Assembly: GCA_037974335.1 (NCBI GenBank)
Contig: CM075760.1
Location: 42,660,103-42,724,102, forward strand
DNA: 64,000 nucleotides
Direction: 5' to 3'
Source: Prionace glauca
Taxonomy: Eukaryota > Chordata > Chondrichthyes > Carcharhiniformes > Carcharhinidae
Position numbers and translations under genes: made by a program. Shown here one piece after another: positions 32,161 to 43,850 of this stretch. Each line of letters starts with the position of its first letter. Position 1 is the stretch's first letter. Under the pieces are notes generated by a model. It made no database searches. It saw only the letters and a program-made list of their open reading frames with translations, and was not told the origin of the DNA.

Positions 32161-33060
32161 GTTGTTTCTGATTTCCCTACAGAGGTTGTCTATATGACTG
32201 AACACAGGGGGTGAATGTGAGAAGCTGAAGTTTCCAGTTGAAGAGGTTCCCAATGTCTCTGAGCAGCTGAACTGGGGAAGCCTTTGGGCAGAGACTGTCC
32301 TGCTGCTATTTCCCTTCCTGACCACCGGGGGTTGCTGTAACACGCCCGGGCGCTGCTCCTCCCAGTGACACCTCTTGCCCAGTTCGGCCCGGCCGCTGCT
32401 CGTTGGCGGAACATCCGGGTTCTGCAGAGAGGCGGGGTCAGCCGCCATATTGCCATGACATCGCTACAGCCCCTCCCCCCCGTGGAGGAAAAAGCGACGG
32501 TTCAGAAATGTAGAAAGTGAGAGAAATTCCCACCCGGAAATCCCGCCCGGAGCGGAATTAAAATTAAATAAAATACATATTTTTATGAAGAGGCAGGTGG
32601 CGGAACCGCGCATGTGCTGTAGTATTTTCCCAGAGCGCACCGCGCGGGTGTGATTGAAAAACAGACGGAATAAAAAACAGAAACGATTTTCCCGAATGGA
32701 GAAGGAACCGAAAGTCTGACGGGTGAGGATGTGAATAATAATCATCAAGATTCAACATATTAAAAGATTCAAATGTAACTGCCTGGGCGCATGTGCAGGA
32801 GGGGAATTCCCCCAGAGTGCAGCGCGCGGGACGCCGTCTCCCCTGGCAACGCAAGATGGCCGCCGGCGGTGGTGTGAATGTGGCGCAGGCGCAGTGAGGT
32901 CTGCCCGCAGCCCATTGTCCAGACTGCCCCCCAGTGGATGTGGTAGGGATGGTGCAGCAAATGGAGCAACAATCCCAGTTTCAATGGGGGGAGAGAAGCT
33001 GCAATGCTGCTCCCTGTTGTTCACTCCTCTCTCCAGCCTCAGCATTGCAGAGTGTTTAAA
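32160..33060. promoter_or_regulatory. CpG-rich promoter-like region without an identified gene
   Basis: GC-rich with several promoter motifs: a YY1-type element on each strand (gccgccatattg at about 32440; caagatggccgcc at about 32850), NRF1-like 'gcgcaggcgcag' (about 32883), 'gcgcatgtgc' repeats, and CCAAT or GC boxes. It resembles the zinc-finger promoters at 2.0, 15.9 and 22.5 kb. No coding exon of matching orientation is seen nearby. It could drive gene D, a noncoding RNA, or nothing. Confidence 0.45.
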
Positions 33061-33099
33061 CAAGAGGGTGCATTGTCACAGCAGCAGGGTCTCCATGTC

Positions 33100-34000
33100 C
33101 TTCCGGTAGTAAGGTGACCAGAACTGGACGCAGTACTCCAAATGCGGTCTAAACAACGTTCTGTACAACTGAAGCATTAGACGCCAGCTATATACTCTAT
33201 ACCTCTTCCTATAAAGGCTAGTATTCTGTAAGCTTTCTACGCAACTTTCTCCACCTGTGTTGCCACCTTCAGAGACATGAACACTTGCACTCCTGGGTCC
33301 CTCTGCATTTCTACACTCTTAACTGGTCAACCCTTTATCATGTAACTCCTCTCTACATTATTCCTTCCAAAATGCATCACCTCACATTTATCAGGATCAA
33401 TATATATCTTGAGAAATTTGCCTACCTTGGAATTGGTCTCGCAGAGATATTACCACGATGCCCTTTCAACATTGATAGAGTACTTACAGCAGAGAAGAAG
33501 GCCGTTTTGAAGCGTCATGTGTGTGTTGGCTCTCTAAAGGACCAATTCATCCAATAACACTCTGTACCCCACAGTTTAGCATTTTGTTCATTTTCAGACA
33601 ATTATCCAATCCCATTTTGAACCCATTAATTGGCTCTGCCTGCAGCACACTCTCAAACAGCACATTCCAGGTCTGGGTCACTCACTGTCTGAAAATGTTT
33701 TTTCCTGATGTCTCCATGTTTCCTTCACCAATTTACTTCAACCCGCGCCCTCTGTGTCAAAATCCTTCTGCCATTGAAAGTTTCTCTCTCTCTACTCTGT
33801 CAAGACCCCTCAGGATTTTGAATGCCTCATTAAAGTCACATCAGCAACTTTCTTTTAAGAAAATTAGTCCCAAACTCTCCAAAATATATTCGCCACTGAA
33901 GTTTCTGAACTCTGGAACTATTCTCGTGTTTTCCTCCTGCATCCAGTCCACTGATTTTACATTCTGCCTTACGTTCGGTCAGTTAGTGCCTGCTTAAACA
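33100..34000 (-). mobile_element. old LINE fragments, reverse orientation
   Basis: 33100-33480 reads on the plus strand 'gtaaggtgaccagaactgga' and 'actccaaatgcggtctaaac', the reverse complement of a CR1-like ORF2 C-terminus. 33500-34000 continues with another old repeat ('cactctcaaacagcacattcc'). Both are decayed. Confidence 0.65.
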
Positions 34001-34119
34001 CATGAAACACAATCTTTCTTCATGCCCTGGAGTGAAGATTCGGAGCAAATTCATTTCTCATTTCTGTTGGACTAAGGGGAATCAGACAAGGTTAAGGGCA
34101 GTTTAAATGCTGCTGGTCC

Positions 34120-34545
34120 TCCATAAGACCATAGGAAAGAAACATGAGAGATAGGAGCAGGAGTAGGCCATCTAGCCCTTTGAGCCTGCCCCGCCATTCA
34201 ATAAGATCATGGCTGACCTGAAGTGGATCTGTTCCACTTTCCCACTTTCTCCCCATAACCCTTAATTCCCCTGTCTGTCAAAAACCTATCTACCCGCCTC
34301 TTAAATATGTTTAGCGAGGCAGCCTCCACCACTTCAACGGCCAGAGAATTCCAGAGATTCACCAGCCTTTGAGTGAAGAAGTTTCTCCTCAACTCCGTTC
34401 TAAATTGCACCTTATCTTGAGGCTGTGCCCCCTAGTCCTGCTGTCCCTTCTAAGCGGGAAGAATCTATCTACCTCTACCATATCCATCCCTTTCATTATC
34501 TTATACGTCTCTATAACATCCCCCCTCATCCTTCTAAACTCCATG
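34120..34545 (-). mobile_element. CR1 3' fragment, reverse orientation
   Basis: Tail side at 34150 ('agataggagcaggagtaggc') to the ORF2 end near 34545. It sits exactly at the outer end of the TM inverted duplication. Confidence 0.85.
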
Positions 34546-34846
34546 ACAGACCAGTTTATGAGTGAATTCACTGAGGTTCTCCTCATTCTTCACTCATTCT
34601 GTCTCTGGATTTGATCAGAAAAAGGCAGAGATGAAGGTGTCTTTACACGGGTGGGTCCTGGGTGGCGCAGTGACTCTGTCTCTAAAGGGTCCTGAGTTCA
34701 ACCACATCCCACCCATGACTGGGGGGGCCATGCCTGTCTGGGAAAGGGGTGGGAGGAAACCGTGTCATAGGGAAATGGAGCGGAGTTGATGGGTTTAGGA
34801 GAACGGAATTGATCCAAGACAGGGATGGTTAAATTTTTATTCAAAA

Positions 34847-34852
34847 TTTATT
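34847..34852 (-). terminator. IGHM: poly(A) signal for membrane IgM
   Basis: AATAAA on the minus strand about 450 bp past the TM2 stop, conserved in the orphan copy. Confidence 0.6.
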
Positions 34853-35299
34853 TAAACATTCAGAGATTATTTTACAGCGAAATTGTTCTTTTTAGAGTTA
34901 CGAAAGTGAACATAGCGATCGAGGTTCACATTCAGAACAGGAGACATGTCCAGAGAATCCGTCAATATTTGTACATCTGTTACATACAACAGAAAGAGAA
35001 TACAGATCCTTAATAGAAAGAGGAATTAACAAAGGTGAATAATGAATGAGAAATTATTTATACATTAATTTTAAACTAGGGGGGAAACTATTAACCACAA
35101 TAACATTATAACAAAAAAAACTCGTACTTTTCACACTGAAAACTGAAATAATGTCTATTGTTGCCTCAGTTACAGATCCAGAATGATAAACTGAGAGAAA
35201 TTTACTGATAGATTTACCGAGAGCAGATATTGTATCGGAGCCATACACAGATCTTTATAATCAGCTGAGGGAAATCTGCAGCGTCCAAAATTCAACCCA

Positions 35300-35308
35300 T
35301 CATTTGAT
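35300..35308 (-). CDS. IGHM: IgM exon TM2 (cytoplasmic tail)
   Basis: After a pyrimidine-rich tract and ACAG the exon reads ATC AAA TGA, completing the K-I-K tail typical of membrane IgM. The 134-bp intron separates it from TM1. Confidence 0.92.
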   Translation of the reverse strand: MK

Positions 35309-35442
35309 CTGTAAAATAAAGAGGCAATATTGAAGCAGATGTTTCTGATGCGGGACATGAATGTTTTTAATCAGTGAAACAATGAGAGATTTTTCAAATC
35401 CATTCTGCCAGTTTGAAATGTGAGTGAATTGAATCATCTCAC

Positions 35443-35570
35443 CTTCACCAGAGTGACGGCAGTACTGTAGAAAATGCTCAGGAAGAACAGAACGATGAAT
35501 GTGGAAGCGGTTGTCCAGATGTTGCTGTTATCATCCTCACTGTCTTCAATCCAGATGCGGTCGGTGGGGT
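35443..35570 (-). CDS. IGHM: IgM exon TM1 (membrane segment)
   Basis: 128 bp, bounded by CCCTAG and GTGAGA. It encodes an acidic connector ([19 protein letters not shown]) and the conserved helix beginning [15 protein letters not shown] and ending STAVTLVK, which anchors the receptor and pairs with the signalling subunits. The phase-1 entry matches the internal donor in CH4 (after 39789), giving SSG-to-D splicing that replaces the secretory tail. The intron from CH4 is about 4.2 kb and is filled with GT repeats and one CR1. Confidence 0.95.
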
Positions 35571-36129
35571 CTAGGGGACAGAGGCCAGGAAATGGAATTA
35601 GATTACTTTATTTATCCAGGGAATCTCATTGTTTTCTTTTCCCTGTTCTCCTTTATAAACTGTTCATTCATTCTCATGTCTAATGTTCAATGTATATCTC
35701 CTGTTAAATTCAGGACACTCAGTAACAGATCTCCATAACTATTTTCACATCTGATCCTTATTGGTATTCCTTGGAGAGTCCATGTCAGAAAGCACTGAAG
35801 GTGTTTTCTTGATAATCAGTTCATTTTGAACTATTTGCCACTAACCCTTATTGAAGAATGTTCTGACTGATCTAGAGGAACATTCCCCTGTCAATGATTG
35901 TTTCCACAGATGGTGACTGATCTGTAAACTGTGAATGCTGCTGTTTAAGATCTGGGATGTAATGTCCAATCTTTGCTTATTTACAGTGGAAATGTTTAGT
36001 AAATCATGAGCTTAACTCAGTTTCTCAACGTGTTTGGCGGTGTTTTGAGAATTGGGATAGTCATCGGTGTGTATGTCCATTCAAATTCACATTTAAATTT
36101 TACTTTCATCATTCACCTGCCGTTTGTAT

Positions 36130-37799
36130 TAAAGATTGTATGTGTGTGTGTGTGTGTGCGCGCGTCTGTGTGTGTGTGTGCCTGTGAGTCTGTGTGTGTG
36201 TGTGTGTGTGTGTGTGCGTCAGTGCGTGTGTGTGTGTGTGTCTGTGAGTCTGTGTGTGTGTGTGTGTGAACACTTCCTGAGCTGCATTAATTTTTGGTCC
36301 TGAGTTAATCTGTGTGTATGAGGGATAATGAACATGTTCATTTGCCTGTGTTTGTTGATTTGTGTAGTTGTGTGTCTGTGTGTATAATTTATTCTTCAGA
36401 TATTGTGGATATATGACTATTATTGTGTGAAGTCTCTGTATATTTATTAATGCCACTCTTAACGTGTGCACGTGTTTCTGCCTGTTTCAATGTGTTAATT
36501 TGTGTCACTCGAATAATGTTTCCTTCTCTTTCTGTGTGTGTCTGTTCCTCCGTGCGTTTGTGTGTGTATCTGTTGACATATTAGTGCATGTAAATTCGTG
36601 TTGGTAGTTATTTATAACAATGTGTCAGTGTATGGCTGTGTTTCCATGTGTAGTATTGTGTGCTGTGGTGTTCTGTTCTGAAGGAGCGTGTGAATGTTTG
36701 CATCCACATGTTTGTGTGAAAATATTTTGCTCTCTGTTCCTCTATATGCAGTGTGTTAATATTGTTATATCTATTTCCCCGTATAAGTGATAATGTGTAT
36801 AACATTGTGGGTCTCTATATCTGTATTCATTTCAGCGTGAACGTGTGAGAACATGCATTTGTTTGAGTGTGTGTATCTATTTGTGTATGTTTTGGACCTG
36901 CATAAATGTTATCTGTCCGTATTGTGTGTATGCATGTACGTGTTTGTGTTTGTGTCCGTGTACCTAGTCCGTATGTTTAGGTAAGTGTGTAGTTGTGTGT
37001 TTGTGTGTGTTTCTGCGGGCGTTTGTACATATTTGATAATTTGTGTGCATGTTTTGTTTTGTGCCTTCTTGTACAAGTCCGTGCCTGTGTGTGCAGGTGT
37101 GGGTGTATGCCCCCTTGTGCATGCATGTGTGCGTGTATATGTGTGTGCGTGTGTGTGTGTGTGTGCGTGTGTGTGCATGGTGCGTATGGGACAGAGAGAG
37201 AGCGAGAGAGAAAGAGAGAGTATTTGTGTATGCACGCATTTTTGTTTGTATATGTATAGTCCATTAGTGTATTCGAGGGAGCGTGCTTGTTTGAGTTCGT
37301 TTGTGCGTATATTGTGTGTTCTTCTGATCCGTGTATGTGCATTTGTATTTCTGAATGTATCTGTGTTTTTGTTGTGTATGTATTTGTGCGTATTGTGTAT
37401 TTGTGAGATTCTGTGTCTGTATTTGAATGTGCCTGTCTATATTTCTGTGTGTGGGACTATGTGTATGCGTTTGTGTGTTATATTAACATTCTGTATTCGT
37501 GTGCATATGTATGAGTATGTGTATTTGTGCAATTGTGTCCACGTTTCTGTGTGTGCGTGTGTGTGTGTGTATGTGTGTGAGTGTGTAGTGTGTCTGTATG
37601 TGTGAATGTGTGTGTGTATGCGTGTGTGAGTGTGTGTATGTGTGTGTGAGTGTGTAGTGTGTGTATGTATGTGTGTGTGTGAGTGTGTAGTGTGTGTAGT
37701 GTGTGTATGTGTGTGTGAGTGAGTGTATGTGTGTGTGAGAGTGTGTGTGTGTGTGTGTGTGAGTGTGTGTGTGAGTGTGGGTGTGTACGCCTATGTATG
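36130..37799 (+). repeat. GT-rich microsatellite tracts in the CH4-TM intron
   Basis: (GT)n runs at 36140-36270, 37140-37180 and 37550-37790 with degenerate GT/TG sequence between. This is the inverted counterpart of the CA tract at 9605-10785. A short (GA)n block lies at 37192-37222. Open frames here are low complexity. Confidence 0.85.
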
Positions 37800-38612
37800 T
37801 ATGAGGTGGTCCACTTTGGTAGGAGGAATGGTAGGAAGGACTATTACTTACGGGGCGAAAAACTGCAGCAGGCGACGGTGCAGAGGGACCTCGGAGTCCT
37901 TGTGCATGAGTCGCAAAAACCCAGCTTGCAGGTGCAGCAGGTGGTCAGGAAGGCGAATGGGATGCTGGCCTTCATAGCGAGGGGGATTGAATATAAAAGT
38001 AGGGAGGTCTTGCTGCAGCTGTATAGGGCATTGGTGAGGCCGCAGCTGGAGTACTGTGTGCAGTTTTGGGCGCCGCACCTGCGCAAGGATATTTTGGCCC
38101 TGGAGGGAGTGCAGAGGAGGTTTACTAGGCTGATACCGGAGTTGAGGGGATTGAGCTATGAGGAGAGGCTGAATAAACTAGGCTTGTACTCGTTAGAGTT
38201 TAGAAGAATGAGGGGAGATCTCATTGAGACGTATAAGATGATGAATGGGATGGATAGGATAGAGGGGGAGAGACTGTTCCCGCTCAAAAAAGACAGTAGG
38301 ACTAGGGGGCACAGCCTCAAGATAAAGGGGGGGCGGTTTCGAACAGAGTTGAGGAGGAACTTCTTCACTCAAAGGGTGGTGAATCTCTGGAATTCTCTGC
38401 CCGTTGAAGTGGTGGAGGCTGCCTCGCTAAATATTTTTAAGAAACGGGTTGATGGGTTTTTGATAAGAGAAGGGATTAAGGGTTATGGGGAGAGGGCGGG
38501 AAGGTGGAGCTGAGTCACGACAGATCAGCCATGATCTTATTGAATGGTGGGGCAGGCTCGAGGGGCCAGATGGCCTACTCCTGCTCCTATTTCTTATGTT
38601 CTTATGTTCTTA
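37800..38612 (+). mobile_element. young 5'-truncated CR1 in the CH4-TM intron
   Basis: Encodes the intact ORF2 C-terminus (EVVHFGRRNGRKDYYLRG to GYGERAGRWS, stop at 38513), then the 3' UTR and TTCTTATG tail. It runs opposite to IgM transcription and is inserted at the edge of the GT tract. Confidence 0.92.
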
Positions 38613-39660
38613 AGTTTTGGGCAGCATTATCAGTGTGTGTATTTTTTTAACTGTTGCTCCAAGTTTCACCGACCATAGTGAAGTGAATATGATCCAGACA
38701 ACCCGAATAATGGAACATATTATCAATGTTTTGCTGGAGAAATGTATTTTATGTGAGGGGCACGGTGATATCAGGAGAGAGAATGAAATAATTCATTGAT
38801 GTATCTCAGAGAGCTCAGGGACAGAACAGTTAAAACCCGGGGAGGAATCTATGACTTGTTTAAATTTGTATTCTGGGAAATCAATGCCAGCACATGGTTA
38901 ACAGGAACAAGAGTATTGAGACATTTTAAATTATGTTTCATTAGTTTATATATATATTTCAATGATTAAGATAATGATACTTCAAAATCTGTAGCAAGTA
39001 AACCTGAAACTAATTTGTACTGTTGGCAACTGGGTCCTTATAGTAAAGAAATGTTCCCTTCCAAACACAGAAGAGGGAAGAGAGTGAGCTCAGACTTTCC
39101 CTCTCCCTACCCGGTGATACAATGTCCCTGATGGTTCTAACCACTGAGGAGGTGGAGGTGAGTGGATTAAATAATGACATTTCTCCTCTTTTCATTGAGG
39201 AAGTTTTGGGACATGGATTAGCTACTGCTCCTCCCCTCTCTTTGCTGGGTTAGTGGGAATCCAGGATGTTAACAATTTCACTCTCCCTCAATCCGATGGG
39301 GGGAATATTTCTCCATGTTTTTTTGTGTGTGACCCTCACTTCAGTTCCAAGTAGGTGCGGTGCAGTAGCTTAAAGAGGTGGTCAATGAAAGAAGCAGGGG
39401 CCCAGCGATCTAAATGTTGTGTTTGTGTGTCAGACATGTTAAAAATGTCGGAGTGTTTTCCCCTCAGCGGGAGGAAAGTCAGTGAAGATATTTTGCAGCA
39501 TCCTGTAATGAATGTGCTCTACTCTATTCCTGACCCAGTGTCTATCTCCGCTGGGAGCACTGGTTCAACAATGTTGGGTCCGAGACATGAAAATATCTGA
39601 CTCAAAATCAAAGATATGGAAGTAAAACTGAAAAACAACCAATTAAACAATTGGGTATTT
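38613..39660. other. rest of the CH4-TM intron and secretory 3' flank
   Basis: Single-copy-looking intron sequence. I see no exon, repeat or control element that can be supported. Confidence 0.4.
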
Positions 39661-39684
39661 CATTGATCGTTAGAGGAAAATGTT

Positions 39685-39699
39685 TTTATTCTTTTTATT
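39685..39699 (-). terminator. IGHM: poly(A) signals for secreted IgM
   Basis: Two TTTATT motifs on plus (39685-39690 and 39694-39699), i.e. AATAAA on minus, 28-42 bp after the CH4 stop codon. Competition between this site and the 35.6 kb membrane exons sets the secreted/membrane choice in IgM genes generally. Confidence 0.7.
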
Positions 39700-39726
39700 G
39701 TAGTTTTTAATGGAAGTGAGTGACTC

Positions 39727-40118
39727 TCATTGACATGAATTAACAGTGTCCATCAGTGCAAGGGAAATGTTCACAAAACTGGGTTTACCGCTGGATTTGT
39801 CAACTGTTCTGTTGATGATCTTCAAGGGGATGGCGTCATGTCCCACCACACAGGAGTAAGAAGCGCCGCTGGACCATTCCTCTGCTGCAATGGATAACAG
39901 GCTGTACATGAAGAAGGAGCTATCGCCGTTCTCCGCCACCACCTCGGTGTTCCTGTAGTTCCCGGGATTCACCGGCTTGTCATTGACGGTCCATTTGACG
40001 AAGATCTCTCGGGGGGAGAAACCTCTCACTAAGCAGCTGAGGGAGACGAAACTCTGAGCGGAGACGTCTTCTGCCGAGGGCAGGAGGACAGACACGACCG
40101 GTTCCCGCGGATTTGGAT
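39727..40118 (-). CDS. IGHM: IgM CH4 exon with secretory tail
   Basis: 392 bp starting in phase 1 after CTGCAG. The Ig domain has both cysteines ([15 protein letters not shown]), the tryptophan in VKWTV, and an N-glycosylation site (INRT). The secretory tail [20 protein letters not shown] carries a second glycosylation site (NIS) and the penultimate-region Cys used for polymer bonding. The internal donor GGTAAA (exon end at 39789, SSG before KPS) gives the membrane form. The sequence matches elasmobranch IgM; frame and splice sites are intact. Confidence 0.96.
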
Positions 40119-40309
40119 CTGCAGAAAATGTACAATAAATGTCAATAAACTGGAGAATTCTGGAGACAATGAAACCACTGGTGAGATATCAGGAAAATGT
40201 GCTTCGCTTCTGATTTTAACTCTTCCCATTTTTGATTTGCAGCTTGGAGGAGAGGTGAACACAATTGTTTTCTCAAATAACTCAGGGGGGGTGGACTGGA
40301 AAGATTCAG

Positions 40310-40905
40310 AAAGTTTACAGCACAGAATTAGGCCATTCGGCCCAACTGATCTACTTTTTCTTTTTGGTTTTCTGGTTTTTAATGCTCCACATCAGGCTCC
40401 TCCCTTTTTCTTCAATCTAAACCCAATAACATCGCCTTCAGTTCACTTTTCACTCATCAACACATCAAACTCCCCAGAAAAATATCAATCGGCCCAGAGT
40501 CGTTTAGTTCAGCAGAGTTCGCCTCTCATTCTCCTTCGCTCTAAGGAGAAAAGCCCCAGCTCCCTCAACCTTTCCTCATAAGATCTACCCTCCAAACCAG
40601 GCAGCATCCTGGTAAATCTCCTCTGCACTCTCTCCAATGCTTCCACATCCTTCTTATAGTGAGGTGACTAGAACTGCACACAATATTCCAAATGTGGTCT
40701 CACCAAGGCCCTGTACACTTGCAGTACAACCCCACGGCTCTTAAACTCTAACCCCCTGTTAATAAACACTAACACACTTTAAGCCTTCTTCACGGCTCTA
40801 TCCACTTGAGTGGCAATCTTCAGAGATCTGTGGATATGAACCCCAGGATCTTTCTGTTCCTCCACATTGCTCAGAACCCTGCCATTGACCCTACATGTAT
40901 TGCTT
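40310..40905 (-). mobile_element. old CR1-like LINE fragment in the CH3-CH4 intron
   Basis: Plus strand 'cagcacagaattaggccattcg' to 'gaccctacatgtattgctt', the reverse complement of a CR1-like ORF2 end ('aactgcacacaatattccaa'). Same orientation as the Ig gene. Confidence 0.75.
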
Positions 40906-40921
40906 CAATCTCTCAGCTCAC

Positions 40922-41230
40922 CTGTTTCCTTGTGGATAGATGTTCTTAGAGGAGTCGGCAGATCCTGATGGCTCACCACGCACTCAAACACTGCCGCACT
41001 CAGCCAGGCTTGTGTGGAGATGCTTAATTTGCTGATCACGCTGTCAGGATCCGCTCCGGGCTTTTCGGCAATCTCTGATTTCAAATACTTCCTGTCTCGG
41101 ATCCAGGACACGTTAATGCCATGAGGAGCATTAGAAATGATGCAGGTTAAGGTCGCGGTCGCCTCCAGTAAGACTTGTTCTATTGGTGGTGGCTGTATCT
41201 TCACTGTGGTATCAAGGCACGGGAGAGGAT
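40922..41230 (-). CDS. IGHM: IgM CH3 exon
   Basis: 309 bp, phase 1 in and out (TTCACAG before, GTGAGC after). It begins [10 protein letters not shown], with a Cys in the position used for chain pairing. The domain cysteines are in LTCIISN and FECVVSH, the Trp in VSWIRD, and there is an NVS glycosylation site. It ends HKETG. Confidence 0.95.
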
Positions 41231-41664
41231 CTGTGAATGAGAAATGAAAATGAGCCCTAGTTCCCCTTCACAAGCAGGACAGCAGTCTTCAGCCTGAAGG
41301 AGACAAAGTCGCCTTCAATATATCAATCTTTAACTCTCGCCTTTCACCTTCCATGGCGAATGGGAACTCAGCTTGCTCTATGGAATTATTCCCTGTATTA
41401 AATGTTGGAGCAGCGGTAACATTTCCATGAATCAGAATTGGAGAATTCCCAAACAAACACACCATCCTGAACCCAGGAAAAAAGTACTGACCGTTGGTTT
41501 ATAAATAGGATGGATGCACTTTCTAATATTTTACCCCTGTACTGTGACCTATGAAACATTCTCACACCTACTGTCTCTCCAAATTTTACCAGCTGTCTCA
41601 GGAACAAGCTGACATCAAGGCCACCTCACTCACTATATTGCTTCAACCCGAAAGAGGGCACTCT

Positions 41665-41975
41665 TTTAAGGGGAGGCTGTGGCATATGGTGTTGTCAATG
41701 GGCTTATAACCTAGGGCAAGACTCTGGGGACACAGATTCGAATCCCATCATTGCTAATATGAAATTTGAATTTTGTAAAAATCTATAATTAAAAGTTGAA
41801 ATGGTTCTCATGAAGCTATTGCTGTAAAACCCCTCCTAGTTCACAAATGTTCCTTACCAAAATCAACCTGCTGTCTTTATCTGGCCTGGCATGCATGTGA
41901 CTCCAGATTCACAGCAACGTGAGTGACACTTCAGTGCCCTCAGGTTTGGGAAATAAATGCACATCTCAGGAAGGG
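41665..41975 (+). repeat. SINE in the CH2-CH3 intron
   Basis: tRNA-like B-box region 'cagattcgaatcccatcatt', then 'aaaatctataattaaaagttg' and 'tgcatgtgactccagattcac'. Same family as 2440-2930 and 12750-13105, in antisense to IgM. Confidence 0.75.
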
Positions 41976-42146
41976 ATAACAAAAAATTGTTTTTCTGATG
42001 AAATTCTGAATGAGATATTGTCCTAATGCAGCAAACTACAGGACAATAACTCACAAGTTGTTCAATGCTTTGTACCAACTTTAATAGATCCCTAATTCTG
42101 ATTAACATCAGAATGATATGTGTTGTCCTGCGTTTGAGTATCTTAC

Positions 42147-42461
42147 CCTGAGATGCGCTGATGTTCAGACTCTGAGTGAATTCTTGATGAGTGACCTGAC
42201 AGGTATAGACCGCTTTACTGAACCATTCCCCAGCGGAGACTGTCAGCCGACTGCTGGCCGAGAAGTTCCCGTTCACTTCACAGGGGGGAGAGGTGACAAT
42301 TCCTGAATGCGTGGGTTCCCCATTCTTCAGCCACTCCACTTCCATTGACCCTTCCTGGAAATCGATGATTGAACAGACGATGATTGCGAATTTCCTGTGT
42401 GAGATTTCTTCACTGGAACTCACGGTGAGGATAACAGTTGGAGGGATCACAGGCGGAGGGC
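42147..42461 (-). CDS. IGHM: IgM CH2 exon
   Basis: 315 bp, phase 1 both ends. It opens with a short proline-rich start ([12 protein letters not shown], the C formed across the junction), which may act as a flexible hinge. The domain cysteines are in IIVCSII and YTCQVTH, the Trp in EWLKNG, with an extra Cys in SPPCEV. Glycosylation sites are NFS and NIS. Donor GGTAAGA. Confidence 0.95.
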
Positions 42462-42619
42462 CTTCAGGGAAAAAAAAAACAGATCAGTCATTTCCTGCAG
42501 AAGATGTGGATCAATTAAACTTTTGTCAACAGAGGGTAGAGAGGGCATGCAGCAGTTGTGGACTCGCCAACTTTCAGGGCGTTCAAATGGTCAGTGGATA
42601 GTCATATGGATAACATTGG

Positions 42620-42720
42620 AATAGTTTAGGTTAGAGGGTCATTAGATTGGTTCCACTGGTCGGCGCAACATCGAGGGCCGAAAGGCCTGTACTGCGCTGG
42701 AATGTTCTATGTTCTAACTC
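42620..42720 (+). repeat. SINE/LINE 3' tail in the CH1-CH2 intron
   Basis: 'ggcgcaacatcgagggccga' and 'ctgtactgcgctggaatgtt' end in 'ctatgttcta', a CR1/SINE-type tail. Confidence 0.55.
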
Positions 42721-42853
42721 ATTGCAGTCAATAGACACTAACTGGTACAATCCAGAGATCCGGATTATGCACATCTATTTAAATCTATTTACAACCAAGG
42801 CCGTACATGTTAACCACAGTGTTTCTGTTTTACACAAACTCCCCAACACTTAC

Positions 42854-43153
42854 ATTGCATTTCAATGCTCTTGACTGTGCTCATGTGTCGAACCTCACAG
42901 TCAATTCTGGGGCATTCTCCCGCTGAGTCGCTGATGGTTAACTGACTGCTCAGGGTGTAGGTTCCCTTCGTGTTTCTCACTGACGGGTAAGTCTTAAACC
43001 CACTGGGGACCGTTTGCCCATTTTTCTTCCAGGTCACTTTGGAGACATCTGGAAGGTAATCCATCGCCAAACATCCGAAGGTGATGGAGCCGTCGGAGTT
43101 CTGTTGCTGACAGGGGGAGACCAGGCCGTAGAGATTGGGCGGAGATGGTGTCG
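42854..43153 (-). CDS. IGHM: IgM CH1 exon
   Basis: 300 bp after TTTCCTAG; phase 1, joining J (ACA G) to give A-TPSPPNLYGLV. The domain has FGCLAMDY and DCEVRH as the intradomain pair and WKKNG as the core Trp. The extra Cys in SPCQQQ is a candidate for the light-chain disulfide. It ends EMQ followed by a split Cys codon and GTAAGT. The sequence is recognisably elasmobranch Cmu1. Confidence 0.96.
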
Positions 43154-43229
43154 CTAGGAAAGAATAGCCAAATGAACAAGTTAGACTCTTACTTGCGTTT
43201 ATTAAGTCATCAAACATATTGTTACAAAT

Positions 43230-43390
43230 ATGTTTCTATATTAGATATAGCTCTTGGTGTTAAAGGGATGAAGGGACATGGGTCGTAGGTGTGATCAGGA
43301 TAGTGATGAGCTCTGACCAAAGTGAATGGTGGAGTAGGCCCAAAGGGCCGAATGGCCTACTCCAGCTTCTATTTTCTATGTTTCTATCTC
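43230..43390 (+). repeat. LINE/SINE 3' tail
   Basis: 'gtggagtaggcccaaagggc' to 'ttctattttctatgtttcta'; sister of 14880-15055. Confidence 0.6.
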
Positions 43391-43729
43391 CAACATTGAT
43401 TAGAATTATGAACTTATCCCTAATATTTCCCGATTAAATCTTTCATCCACCTTTGAGATGTTGTTACTTCTATCATTTGGGAATTGTCATCTCTGTAGAA
43501 ACTCATATCCCTGTCTCCACTTCTATCAAATTAGGAAGAAAAAAAACACATTCTGTTAGTCTCACAATGACATGTCATTCATTGGATTAACAGAGAACAG
43601 CAAAAATTTTGTCCATTATTGCAACAACTATTTATTTCTCAACAACAGCAGTGTGTGATGAACCGCTGTTTATTTCTCAAACAACAACACTTTGTGATGA
43701 AGAAGTTCTCCCTTCATTCAGACTATCCA

Positions 43730-43850
43730 CTCACCTGATGAGGGAGCTCCAACAGCTTGTGATTCCAAATAAACCTGTTGGACTTTAACCTGGTGTTGTG
43801 AGAATCCTTACTGTGCCCACACCAACCTCACTCCGGCATCTCCACACTAG
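43730..43850 (+). repeat. Penelope-like/SINE 3' tail
   Basis: 'cacctgatgagggagctcc', 'aataaacctgttggacttta', 'ctccggcatctccacac', the same tail family as 2488-2570 and 21925-22310. Confidence 0.65.

Larger units (their letters stand above)
34546..36035 (-). repeat. IGHM: TM end of the IgM gene, inverted partner of 10785-12260
   Basis: Contains TM2, TM1, their 3' UTR and a shared SINE-like block (34650-34790), all alignable with the orphan plus-strand copy. TTTATT at 34847-34852 is the probable membrane-form poly(A) signal (AATAAA on minus). Confidence 0.85.

Noticed and set aside
36985-37605. 206-codon Cys/Val-rich frame on plus
   Set aside because: Degenerate GT repeat; alternating Cys-Val is expected from TGTGTG.
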